Source: Steinernema hermaphroditum
Lineage: Eukaryota; Nematoda; Chromadorea; Rhabditida; Steinernematidae
DNA length: 64,000 nucleotides
Direction: 5' to 3'
NCBI GenBank assembly: GCA_030435675.1
Contig: CM059622.1
Location: 11,222,001 to 11,286,000 of the forward strand
Of this stretch, positions 46,910-57,357 are shown piece after piece (the first letter of the stretch is position 1; every line of letters begins with the position of its first letter). The translations under genes and the position numbers were made by a program. The notes beneath the pieces are model-generated. The model searched no databases, was not told the origin of the DNA, and saw nothing but the letters and a program-made list of their open reading frames with translations.

Positions 46910-47661
46910 TTCGCAGCTTTGAGTAGTTCCTTGCAATAATTTGCTAGGTTTTTGATTAAAAAGTATAATTCTCGATACAATTCTCGATCCCTACGTGGGG
47001 ATCGAAGTACTTTTACACAATATCATATCCCTTAAGAAAGGAGAAGGCGTGGTCAGAGAGAATTAACTACATGCAGAGCTAACAAGACTGTCACATCTGT
47101 TATTGAGGTTAGGTTGAAAGCATGCGGTCTCGTGAGGTCTTTTTTCAACGGCTTTTGGGTCATTTCGGGTCCTCATTTGGTATTTGTTTCCACATAACAC
47201 CTTCTGCCCTCTTTGACCATTGGAAAACGTCCTAAGGCACATTTTTAAGACACTTGACACAAACTGATTTGATGATGATGCGTTGAAAATAAATATGTAG
47301 TGGCGGACCATTTCAATTCTTGTGTGGCCTAACCATGAATATTTCTTGAAATGTATTCAGAGGCTATTTCGCAGCTTTGATAAGGCTAGTCTGTTCAAAT
47401 AATTTGCCAGGTTTCTGACGAAAAACACGATATTGTATCTCTTCAAAAAGGACACGTGGTCAGGTAGAATTAAGTACATAGCTAACCAGACTGTCTCATT
47501 TTGGAATACAGATCTGTTATTGAGGTCACCTCTTTCCAAATCCTATTTTTAAACGCTTTTCGGGTCATTTTCCCCTTGTTTTCACATAACGCTTGGTACC
47601 CTCTTTGACCGTTGGAAAACGTCCTGATGAACCTTTCTTAAGACGCTTGACAAACACAAAC
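46910..47661. repeat. Diverged tandem duplication (about 295-355 bp units)
   Basis: 46910-47264 and 47368-47661 follow the same order of matching blocks: TTCGCAGCTTTGA, ATAATTTGC-AGGTTT, GTGGTCAG-AGAATTAA, CTGTTATTGAGGT, GGGTCATTT, CCCTCTTTGACC-TTGGAAAA, CTTGACA. The second copy has lost about 60 bases. No coding frame is conserved between the copies. Confidence 0.8.
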
Positions 47662-50600
47662 GTGGGTTTTGTTTTGTTAGCTAACCCCTTTCCCAGATGT
47701 CCAGATACTTCAGACCCCTTACGTAAGCATTTATCACAGAAAACGAAGAGGATTATGGAGCTTAATACTAAGATGTCCAGATGCTTTGCAATGGTCCGCG
47801 ATAAAATATTTGTTCGGTAAACTCAGCAGTACCTAAATGGTGAGTGCACATATAACAGCGATAATAAAAGGAAATGTGAACTGAAAAACGATTAAAAAAG
47901 AAGAATATCAGATATGCTATCACCTCAATTTCTTTCAGTGTACTTTCAGTTCTGAATAAAAAAATCCATAGCACTTTTTCCATGAAAATCGTAATCAAAA
48001 CGAACTGCGGTTTATCGGATATGTAGTACGGCATTAGTACTATTTACATGTTATTAGTACATTAGTACAAAAACTTCAAATTGGGAATCTATAGTACTCT
48101 TGAAATTCGAGGCCCTCCAGGGGAACAAAGTACTTAGCGCAGTTGTCCGTCGCACTTAGCATAGTGTGGAGCCGATTATTTTTGCGTCATAATTTATAAT
48201 AACGTACTTTTTAGCTCCAAATGTCCACAAGTACATACGCGATTTTTGGATTGGCCTTCCCCATTGCATCTCGAAGCGTCCCTAATGGAGCTTAACGTTT
48301 AAGGACGTCCATTATGAATGCCCGCCCCTGATGGTGTTTGCTGGCGGTAGTTCTGGTCTAAGTGTGGTTTTCGATGAATCGCTGTCATAACACAATTATA
48401 ATAATAAGCAGACGTTTTAAGTTAATTTCTATCGATCAAATAGGGTTGAACTATCGGAGTTAAGTGCCCATCTTGAGCGATGCGTGCGTACTAATATTAA
48501 AATTACTCCGATACATACGGACTTGCGTCCCTAATGCGAATAACAAATATGTCCTTAGCTAACATCGCATTCGGCCTATTTTTAACTGAACGAGTCATAT
48601 GTTCAAGAAGGTGTTACTCGGTGTGGTAACTTTCGTTATGTCCTGTCCTAGCACTTGACTGTGACTGTTTCATCTATTATTAGGTGACTTGTTGTGCATG
48701 TTTTCGAGTCTTGTTTACCAAGTCTTGTTCGTAAATCAACGTCAGCTATTATGGTGTTTATGGCGCCTCATAATTTGTATTTTCATACAGCAAATACCTA
48801 CCTTTAACTCATTCATGACCTAGTTTACGGCATCAAATGACAAATGGAAGCTTCTGGATATTGTTCACTAACAATTTCTTTCATTCGTTACATTGACATG
48901 TGCTCCGATAGTAATTCGTTTAATGGAAACTGCTTATCCGCTTATCGTTCTCCGACACAGAATGACAGAGATATCCTTTAGTCCAATCAGATTAAAGCTT
49001 CATGTCAGACGGAGTTTCGGCTCACACCATTTTTATGACGAATTCCCTAGTCGGTGCTGAGTAGCTCTTGCTTTTGAAATACTCAATTGCTGGCCGCTGC
49101 ACAGAGTCTTGTCCAGATTTTTGTTCGACAGCACTATTTATTCTTTAAGATACTTACTCCGATCTGATAATACAATTGTTAGGCGAAAAACAGAGTTTCG
49201 TTGTATATCCCTAAAAGCATTATTAAATTGGTGTCCTTATTAGCCAATCGTGGCTTTTAACCCTTATTTTCAAGTTAAGTATCGAGCCTTCGAACGTCAA
49301 ATGAAATCACACACCTGACGGGAATGAATCGCTGTATCCTTTCTCGGTGCCCGCTTCTATAAATATAGTTATTACTCAGTGGTTGCCGTTCGCTATCGCT
49401 AAAAGTGCCTGTTGTAGATTTGTGCTCATGGATATGGGCATGAGGTGCCATAATATGTCAAGTTGCGAAGTGCTTCATCCATTTTGTGCACAATCCGAAG
49501 GCAAACGTTTATGCTCGTTTGGCTTGTACTCTTGCCTTCTCTTCATTGGATCAGGCTTTTTAAAAAACCAAGATGCTGAAGCATTAAACGGACGACCTAT
49601 AATTCTGCAAAGCACTGTTCTATGTGAGTATTCTCTACGAAATATCGCTGTCATTCGGGGCCCTTTTTAACACTTTCTGAAATGTGCGGATATGGAATTT
49701 TCCACCAAAAACAGAGATCTCGTATCAAAGCTATCTTATATTCCTATTCGTTATAGTAATCAATCAAATTGTAAATCCACAAATTCCTCTATGCGCCTGA
49801 GAATAGGGCATAGTGAGCAGTTCCTCCAAAGTCGCCGCGGCGAAGTGTAGGGCGCGAGATTAATTAGTGATTGCTGGTGACTCTCTCCAGCGCGTCTCAT
49901 CTCACACCCTTCCCCCACGGGCGTCATAATCGCAAATAAGCGCTAATTGGCGCGTCGAGAACACGAGGCCACTCTAGTTCGCTCCCCTCGTGAAGCCCTT
50001 TCGCCTCTGAGGCGGGGAATCACCCCCTCGTCTTGCTATTGGCTTTGTTATTGTGCCATAAACTCAACGCGTGTTATTTTAATTCCCGAAGAAGCCTCTG
50101 AAGCTCATTGAGAATGTGCTCGATTCGGAGTCTGTTGTTCTCCTTGTCTTCGTCCAACCACTTCGAGCTTTTTGAATCGATTCTAGTCGCCTCACTTCAC
50201 CACTTCCATCAACGGCGCCAACAACGCTTTAGGCGCGTCGCTTCGTCAGCCCCCCTTTATTAATTCGACGAAGGCCGACATTTTTGCTCTTCCACTAACA
50301 ATTAGTAGTCCTCGAGGTTCTTCGTTCGGCGGTTGCGAAAAGACGCCGATGAATTAGGGGTGGGGGGAGAAGCGGAAGTCGTCAAGGGGGAGGTCCATCT
50401 AAAGCTGTTCGAGAGAACATTAATTATTGAAAATTAGGGGAGTGAAGGGGCCTTTCGCGGTGGGAATTCACGATTACACTGAACTCTGGACTTTTTATTG
50501 GTTTTGTTATGCGTCCCTTGCTTACTGATTAGAGCCGCGTGACGAAGCCGTCTTGTGAAACTCAGTTTTTTTCGACCAGAAAAGTTCTGGGATATGAAAA

Positions 50601-51078
50601 GAATATACTATAAGAAAAGAATATAATAATATACAAGATAATGCTTTTAGGGCTATGATCTTACCCTTACTAAGGTCTTAAAAAACGGTCTTGCTTGGTA
50701 TGTATCTTTCCTTGATGAAGATTTTAGAAGCGGTTTTCCATTGCATGCTACATCATGCATCTTCAACCATTCAATAAATGTAAAGATTAAGACCCTTAGA
50801 AAGAATCAAACCAACCCAAAAGTTTTTTTTCAGTTATATGTCGTAGTATTTTCTGCTATATACTTAGCTATGTATCGTTGAGAAAGATGACGCCTGTGTT
50901 GACAGATCTACTCTTCTTTGCGTAGTAAAAAAAAGCACTCGACAGGTATCGATCGAACAAAGTTTACTGTTCCAAGCCACCGTCCTTTCATTTGAAGATT
51001 TTCGAGTTATATATGGCCATAGTGCTCAGAAAGACGCGATTTACGTTCAGAGATCTATTCTCTACTTTGTGTAATAGG
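47662..51078. other. Gene-poor interval
   Basis: About 3.4 kb with no gene that I can support. Short ATTAGTAC repeats occur near 48031-48068. The 49850-50500 part is less AT-rich and has regulatory-looking non-coding sequence, but no recognisable site. The longest frame (49347-49670) has no support. Confidence 0.4.
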
Positions 51079-51974
51079 GGTGCCCGGACACTTGCGCCCC
51101 AGACATTTGCGCCCCAGACATTTGCGCCCCGGACATTTGCGCCCCAAACACTGATAGCGTCTCCATAAAAAAACGTAGTGGGGCCTTCTTGACGGTACCC
51201 ACCGTGGTTTTCACTCCTTTTTTCGGTTTGATGACAGCTCATACCGGGACAGCTCATATAACATCGTACATTTCACAGCACTTTTTAGGTTTTTTTTTGC
51301 AAAAGTGTGGCTGCACGCTCTGTAGCTATCCTTGCGGTCCAACATGCGTCTTATAAGTGCTACTTAAGTCAGCAGCTTCACACACTTTGCAGCATTATAC
51401 CTTGCAGTGTTACATAGTTTGCAGTGTCTTAAATTTTACATTTGAAATAACATACACTTACATATATAGGGTGCGTAATAAATACTATAAGTTAACCAAC
51501 TTTTCAATTTATTTTGATTTTTCGGCTTTTTTGCACCACTTATGATCTAGGATTGTTGTTTCCCTGCTCCTTGCCCCTTAGAAAAAATGATATTCCAAAA
51601 TTACCGTTTTGCTATCATCGCCGATTAAAAGAGTGGAATGCCGATTACGGAAATTGAAAAGTTAATGAAATTCCAATTTTTTCAAGTTCAGAGTTTTGTA
51701 AAACGCTTTTATGAGACCGGTAGGATACAGATTCCCCAAATAGGTAGAAGAGCTAGAACAGCCCGAAAAAGCCAAGCCTAGATCTAGGACATATGCAAAT
51801 AGCATATAATCTTGCTTCAACCTCAGATGTCTAGACATGCATATGAAAACCTGAACACACGTGAAAACCACAGTGGGTACCGTCAGAAAGGTCCCACCAC
51901 GTTTTTCCTGAAGACGCTGTTTGGGGCGCAAATGTCCGGGGCGCAAATGTCCGGGGCGCAAATGTCCTAGTACC
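51079..51974. mobile_element. Foldback DNA transposon with GGGGCGCAAATGTC arrays and 8-bp target duplication
   Basis: An 896-bp element flanked by the identical bases GTAATAGG (51071-51078 and 51975-51982). Ends GGTGCCCGGACACTTGCGCC and the inverse of GGTACTAGGACATTTGCGCC. Each end carries three to four tandem 14-bp units (GGGGCGCAAATGTC), then further inverted similarity through ACGTAGTGGG.CCTT and GGTACCCACCGTGGTTTTCAC, for arms of about 130 bases. There is no transposase for the outer element. The 8-bp duplication and long arms would fit a hAT or Mutator-like foldback element; the superfamily is unresolved. Inside lies a piece of a mariner-type transposase. Confidence 0.85.
51614..51781 (+). 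pseudogene. Tc1/mariner-type transposase N-terminal fragment inside the foldback element
   Basis: The plus-strand frame around 51635-51781 reads GMPITEIEKLMKFQFF, then VQSFVKRFYETGRIQ and a GRRARTARK ending in a stop, which is the paired helix-turn-helix start of nematode mariner/Tc1 transposases (ITEIxKL...V..FVKR..ETG....GR.RTAR). Only about 45 residues remain and no catalytic domain follows, so it is a remnant. A TATATAGGGTGCGTAATAAA at 51464 upstream may be its terminal repeat. Confidence 0.6.
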
Positions 51975-51982
51975 GTAATAGG

Positions 51983-53009
51983 AGTTCGACAGATATCGGC
52001 TAAAAAAATTATTGTTCAAAGCGCTCCCCTATAGACGATCAATGATCTCCCGATATCCTATTCTGTCCTTTCTGGTCGAGTAGCCGATCTCTGACCTTCG
52101 ACAATCTTTAGATGTCCCCTTTTCTTTGTTCGTTGGTAAAAAATGTAGCCAATAACGTAGAGTGGGACTCTCTTTTGCCAGAACAGGAAATTCTCTTCGA
52201 CGCCTACGGCAGTTTCTGAATCCGGTGGTATTAACTACTTCCGGAGGTCTTCCTGGGAGACGTGGCTGTTGTAGAAGCTTAATTCTGAGTCATAGCTCTG
52301 TTGACATTCCCACGTATCCTAATCCATCATGCACAACCGGGACTCTCTTGGCAACAAGATTCACCACCGATGTTGGCTTTATATTTCGTGAATTATCGGT
52401 CTGTAGACGCGTAATACTAAACGAAAATTTCTAGTTAGGCATGCTATCCATCCAGAGTAATGAATTTTCCGTCATTTGCTATGAATCAGAGCTCATCTAT
52501 TACTCATGTAACATTGTGGCCTATATTTATCCGGTGCCCTATGATCCCCTAATCTGACTCAGCTTTCCGCAATAGAAATTAGACCAACACCAGAGTCTTT
52601 TTTTTCGTTTTTTATGCTTTGGGGGAGATTGCCCTCTCCCAATGCGACACACAAACCCCAGAGCACTAAACACTTACTAATTGAGTCTTTTGTTACTCGC
52701 AGCCGCGCAAAATCGACTTGTTTACTCGAGAACCGCTTTTCGGGGAATAGCGGGCCGCGTATTTTCAAAGATAACCATAACCATTTGTGTTTGTTTGCAG
52801 TTGCAAACACCTCATTTGCGCCTCTCGTGTTTCGCCGCCCGCGGAATGTCGCCGAGTGGCTTCTAGGAGGGTAGAAGAAGAGGACCACGGGGCGTCACGT
52901 TTCCGCTGTCGTCCTTCGCATCCCAACGACGACGACAAGCGAACTGAATTCGGAAACTTGAGATCCGCTCATCGGGGCGAGAAGACGTCAGTGCAGCTCT
53001 CACGCCGCC
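51983..53009. other. Intergenic, no gene recognised
   Basis: About 1 kb before the two-TM gene. Frames at 52559-52888 (-) and 52614-52874 (+) overlap each other and have no support. Confidence 0.4.
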
Positions 53010-54361
53010 ATGTTCTACGCGTGCCTTACCATTCTTCTCCTCTTCGTGATCATGTGCTTCTGCGTGATCATCGCCATCATCGACCTCGAAACATACAACT
53101 TCGGATTGTACATCGTGCTGCTCTGCATTGTGGGTGAGTGATCTATTAGAAAGCATTGGTGTGTGGCATATAGGATTTGCCGCCATGAAAGGACCTTCTC
53201 TGAGAGGGATTCGTGGGAATCACTAGCGTCCATTTACAAGTCAGCGGAGCCTTCCAAGAAAACACAGAGAAAACAAGACGCGAAAACAACGCATTAGCAG
53301 AGGCATCTATCTAGCAAATCGTAGCCGGACAGCAATTAAGAACGAAACAGTTGTGCGAAACAGTTGAAACAGTTTGGGCGCTCGAGAGTATAAGCTCTTT
53401 ATTACTCGTTTTCCGTTAATACTTAGCACGTCTTGTTGCTAATTTTGGAGCAGTTCTGGTCACAGACCTTTAGGATTTGTGTTAAGAGCCATTCGAGCGT
53501 GTCAGATGCCCTTAGCTTGTGAAGTTTTGGTGTTTAAGTGTGTGTCATTCCTGTTGAAGTTTAAAATCCTCGTAGAACTCGTTTTATCAGGTTTCTTAAG
53601 ACCAAAATGTTAGGTGAGGGTTCTCAGGCCATCTCTGCGATATGAAAAGCAATTATTCACACACGCTCTGGCTGTTTGGCTGAGATTTATTATTCTAAGC
53701 GTTCTTTGTGCATCCCTTCCTGCAGGTGACTCATCTTTTCAGGAACAATGCTCGCCTGTGCCCTGTGCATAGCCAACCCTAACGCGTGTCCTAATCCAAG
53801 CTGGTACACCAAATTTTGCCTCATGCTACAAGAGATGTACCCGGTGCCGGAATCGGATGGCCGATCGAGTCCGAAAATGAATGGCCTGAGGTCACGGCTC
53901 CTCGCGATGCAGCAAGAGAACCGCGTGAACGCCAGTGGTAGCGCCGCGCATCAGCAAAGCGTGGGAGAGGACGGCAAAGTACTTCTCCGTCCGGAGAGTC
54001 GCGCCACTGTGGCCATGTTGGCCCCGGCCGTTCACATAATGCATCAAGTTTGGAAGGGAATGGCATGGGTCGCAGATGGGATTGAGGAAGAAGACGAGGA
54101 AGACACCAAAAACGACGGAGGAGAAACTGTAAGCGACTTTAGATCCTTCCTAGCAATGTGACTTTGTTGAAGGGTGCCTCCACCAGCGACACTCATTCAG
54201 AGCACATCAATCTGAAGAGGTTATCGATTATCGTAGAGAACAGCGTAATCAATGAGAGAGAACCTGTAAGTCGTGTCCCTCGTGCAGCCAAAGACTGATG
54301 AAATGTCTTCCAGGAAGAAGTAAGCAGTGATTTTACCTCAAGCCAGGACGTGTGTTTATGA
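53010..54361 (+). CDS. Unrecognised small membrane protein, two N-terminal TM segments
   Basis: I do not recognise this 216-residue protein. Exons 53010-53133, 53743-54128, 54173-54265, 54314-54361 join in phase; the start context GCCGCCATG is good. Residues 1-24 (MFYACLTILLLFVIMCFCVI) and about 31-50 (FGLYIVLLCIVGTMLACALC) are hydrophobic and separated by a short loop (DLETYN), giving a hairpin. A Cys-rich segment CIANPNACPNPSWYTKFC follows, then a long polar, Ser- and Glu-rich tail with EEEDEEDTKNDGGE, probably cytosolic. AATAAA at 54425 lies only 74 bases before the GSTK-1 ATG, and the stop is 138 bases away, so the two could be an operon. Confidence 0.7.
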
Positions 54362-54498
54362 GAGTCGCCGTCCGTCTAGCCAAGAATAATATTATTGCTC
54401 AATGTATTTATGACTTGCTATCAGAATAAAAACAGGAGTTGTTTTCTCGTGTTCTTGGATCGAGTCTCCCCCTAACAGTCAACAAATACGATGTATGG

Positions 54499-55810
54499 AT
54501 GGTGATGGCTACAAACTATACAGTTAGATTTGGGAACGAATCATCCAACATGTCCTTTCCCAAAGGAAATGTCGTCGAAGTTTATTATGACGTAATCTCA
54601 CCGTACTCTTGGATGGCAATCGAGGTAAGCTTCTTGCGAGAATTCATCGTTTTCCTCTTCCTGATAGGTTCCGGATGAATTGTGTCAGAAAGTTCACTTC
54701 CTCCAAGTATTTCTTGTGCTATACTGGTCTCCAATGAAGTATAGGAAATGAACAGCGATCACAGGACCTTCACGTGTCAGCCATGGCGCCGCATTACACA
54801 ACCTTATCATTTCCCTTCATTATTTTTCCTTTGTGAACAGACTCTTCTTTCGGCAGGGCGATCGTAAAGCTCTTGTGAGTGTTTACACCAGAAAAACTGA
54901 TAACAGAAAAACGCTAAAACATACATGCACAGACCGTTGTAATTCGTTTAATCAACCCAAAATTTAGGATCTGGCACGATACGAAAAAAGCCTTCAATTC
55001 AAGTTAAAGCTCAAGCCTTTCTACCTGGCGGAAGTAGGCCCAGGGGCCGATTTCACAAAGCGCAAACGCAAACGCAATTCGCAATTGCGACGCAATTTTC
55101 GATTTCACAAAACGCAATTGCGTAAAAACGCAATTTTCGGTTTCACAAAACGCAATTGCGCAAACGCAATTCTTCGGTTTCACAAAACGCAATTGCGCAA
55201 TAGCGCAATTTCCGATTTCACAAAACGCAAACGCAAAACGCAATTGCGTCGCAATTCAGTCGCAATTCGAACGCAATTGTAGAATTTGACCGAGAATTAG
55301 CTATTTTTTCGTGCTTTATCAATGTGTCTACCACTTTCTGGCTACCACTGGATATTTACCTAGAAAAGGTTTCAGGTATTCTACATATCACTTTGTTTTC
55401 AGGGCTGCTGGAACAAACCCGTGCGATATGATACCCTCAATGCTCAGTGCTTTCTCACCTCTATTGAACTGAACAACCCCAAGTACCTAATTGTCGCCTG
55501 TCAGGAAGTGTTTAAGAGAATGTGGCTGACTGGCAAACCGGTTCATCAAATCGAGCATCTGAAAGAGGCTGCGGTGAACATCGGGCTGCCAGACGCTGAT
55601 AAGATTATCAGCGCCATCGGGAGTCCAAGGGTCAAGGAAACGCTCAAAAAACGCACGCATACGGCGACTGATATTGGCGCCTTTGGAACGCCTTGGATCA
55701 TAGTGAAGAGGCCTGACAAGAGCGCGATCAGCTTCTTCGGAATGACTCCTATGGCTATGATCGTCGATTTGCTGAAGTGTTCGGATCCACTTATAAGGTC
55801 CAAGATTTGA
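54499..55810 (+). CDS. Glutathione S-transferase kappa paralogue 1, core apparently lost (possible pseudogene)
   Basis: A DsbA-fold GST of the mitochondrial/peroxisomal kappa class. Exons: 54499-54624, 54968-55033, 55403-55810, joining in phase 0 to 199 residues. Exon 1 has VVEVYYDVISPYSWMAIE, with the SPYSW catalytic Ser at 34; exon 2 begins DLARYEKSLQFKLKLKPFYL, aligning with the second exon of GSTK-2; exon 3 covers the C-terminal half (FLTSIELNNPKYL, FGTPWIIVKRPDKSAISFFG). About 44 residues present in exon 2 of GSTK-2 are missing: at that point the DNA turns into a CGCAATTGCG minisatellite, through which the frame stays open to a TAG at 55279-55281. The product is therefore either a short variant using the donor at 55034 or non-functional. 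The start could also be the Met at 54550. Confidence 0.65.
55049..55281. repeat. Palindromic minisatellite (TTTCACAAAACGCAATTGCG units)
   Basis: About five irregular units of 30-45 bases, each starting GATTTCACAAAACGCAATTG or GGTTTCACAAAACGCAATTG, with variable spacers built from CGCAA and ACGCAATT. The core CGCAATTGCG is its own complement. The array sits directly after the conserved coding sequence of GSTK-1 exon 2 and keeps that reading frame open for over 70 codons. Confidence 0.9.
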
Positions 55811-56547
55811 TGGCATGAACATGCATATATCAGTGAAATAAACTCAGAGTGGTACTTTATGCCAAGCAAAGATTTGCTTCCGGGCTACATTTAATCCAAG
55901 TGTTTTCCTCTCTGACACGACGTGGTTTTCTCTTTTTGTGTTGACCTCCAAAAAACCTTTGATTTGCGCTTTGATCAAAAATCTGGTTTGCTGCGAGACT
56001 GAAACTAAACCTGGCGCTAACAATCAGAACCTATTATATTTCGGAAACCACCGTCTCGTTAGGGGGTTTTTGAAGATGCATTGTTGATGAACACAAAGAA
56101 AACCCATACACATAATGAGAGTTTACAAGAACTGCTATTTTATGAAATGCATACTTTCCTCTGGATTTGAGATATAGCTCTTTTCAGTTCCATTATGCAT
56201 CAATCCACTCCATGAACTATACAGGATATAGTCAAAAGGTTCAACTTTTACGGCCTCTGAACTGCTTACCCATTCTGACTTTGATCCATTTCCATAACTT
56301 GCCAAATCGTCTTTTAATCGGCCTTATTACACAAGTGGTTTAAGACGCTTTACACCGAAAGAAACTCTCTGAACCCTTCCTCGCGTCCGGGTGCGTTCAC
56401 CGCGTCGGGCGAACAGGGCACAGAAAAAAGCACAACACTACACCCAGTCGATTGTTGCGACTTGTTTGGTCAATCGATTTTTTTCACGCTATATAATCAC
56501 AACACGCTGCACAGACGCCACTAAGAAACGGTTTTGCGTCTGCCACC
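55811..56547. other. Intergenic between the two GSTK genes
   Basis: About 740 bases, no gene recognised. GTGAAATAAACTCAG at 55835-55849 includes an AATAAA that probably ends GSTK-1. Confidence 0.45.
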
Positions 56548-57357
56548 ATGAGTCGCCCCGTCGGCACTGTCTTCACGACACTCTTCCTCGCTGACAACTT
56601 CCCGGCCCTCAAAGGAAATGGCAATGTTGTGGAGTTGTACTATGACTGCGGCTCGCCATATTCGTGGATCGCCTTTGAGGTAGTCCAGGGATAGATTGCA
56701 AGAGATAGACGAGGTTTCAGATTCTGACCCATTGCGAAGAGGTCCTTCCCTTCCAACTTCGACTAAAACCCATCTGTCTTGGAGCCATCTTGCGCGATCC
56801 AAGCCAAACATCCCTGGAAGCGGCTAGAGATCCTCATCTTTTGGCACATATCGAACGCCTCGGAAAGTTTTGCAACACCACTTTGAAGCAGATTGAGGTG
56901 CCGGTTGAATCGCTTGAAGTAGAAGTATGTGATGTTGATTTAGGAGTCAATCAAGGGATCGACGAAGGTGGACACTTTGAAAGCCATGCGCTTCCTCACC
57001 TCCATCGAAGTCAATTATCCGGGTTTCCTCGTTCCTGCGACTCGCGAAATCTTCTCAAGGGTGTGGTCAACGAAGGAGCCTATCGACGAAGAGAAACACT
57101 TCTGGGATGTAGCCGAGAAGATCAAGCTACCTGAGCCCGAGAGGATCATCAAGGAAATCGAAAGCGCGAGAGCTAAAGTGACCCTTAGACGCCGGACAAG
57201 GGATGCTCTTAAGATGGGCACTTTCGGAGCTCCCTGGATTGTGGTGAAGCGTCCGAACAAGGAGGATGTTCGCCTTTTTGGAGGTGACCGAATCCATGTA
57301 ATCGTTGACCTTCTTGGATGGTCGTTCCCTCGATCGGAGCTGAAGTCGAAGATCTAA
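56548..57357 (+). CDS. Glutathione S-transferase kappa (GSTK-2)
   Basis: Glutathione-conjugating enzyme of the kappa class (2-hydroxychromene-2-carboxylate isomerase / DsbA fold), 247 residues. Exons 56548-56679, 56721-56918, 56944-57357, all phase 0. A 25-residue N-terminal extension precedes NVVELYYDCGSPYSWIAFE with the catalytic Ser36 of the SPYSW motif. Exon 2 holds FQLRLKPICLGAIL and the helical insertion; exon 3 has AMRFLTSIEVNYP, FSRVWST, and the thioredoxin-fold cis-Pro region FGAPWIVVKRPNKEDVRLFG with DRIHVIVDLLGW at the end. The length is slightly above the 226 of human GSTK1 because of the extension. It ends KSKI rather than a clear SKL, so peroxisomal targeting is uncertain. Tandem paralogue of the gene at 54499. 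Confidence 0.92.

Noticed and set aside
55049..55281. Regular palindromic repeats suggesting a CRISPR array
   Set aside because: Spacers are built from the repeat itself, unit lengths vary, and the context is eukaryotic; it is a minisatellite.
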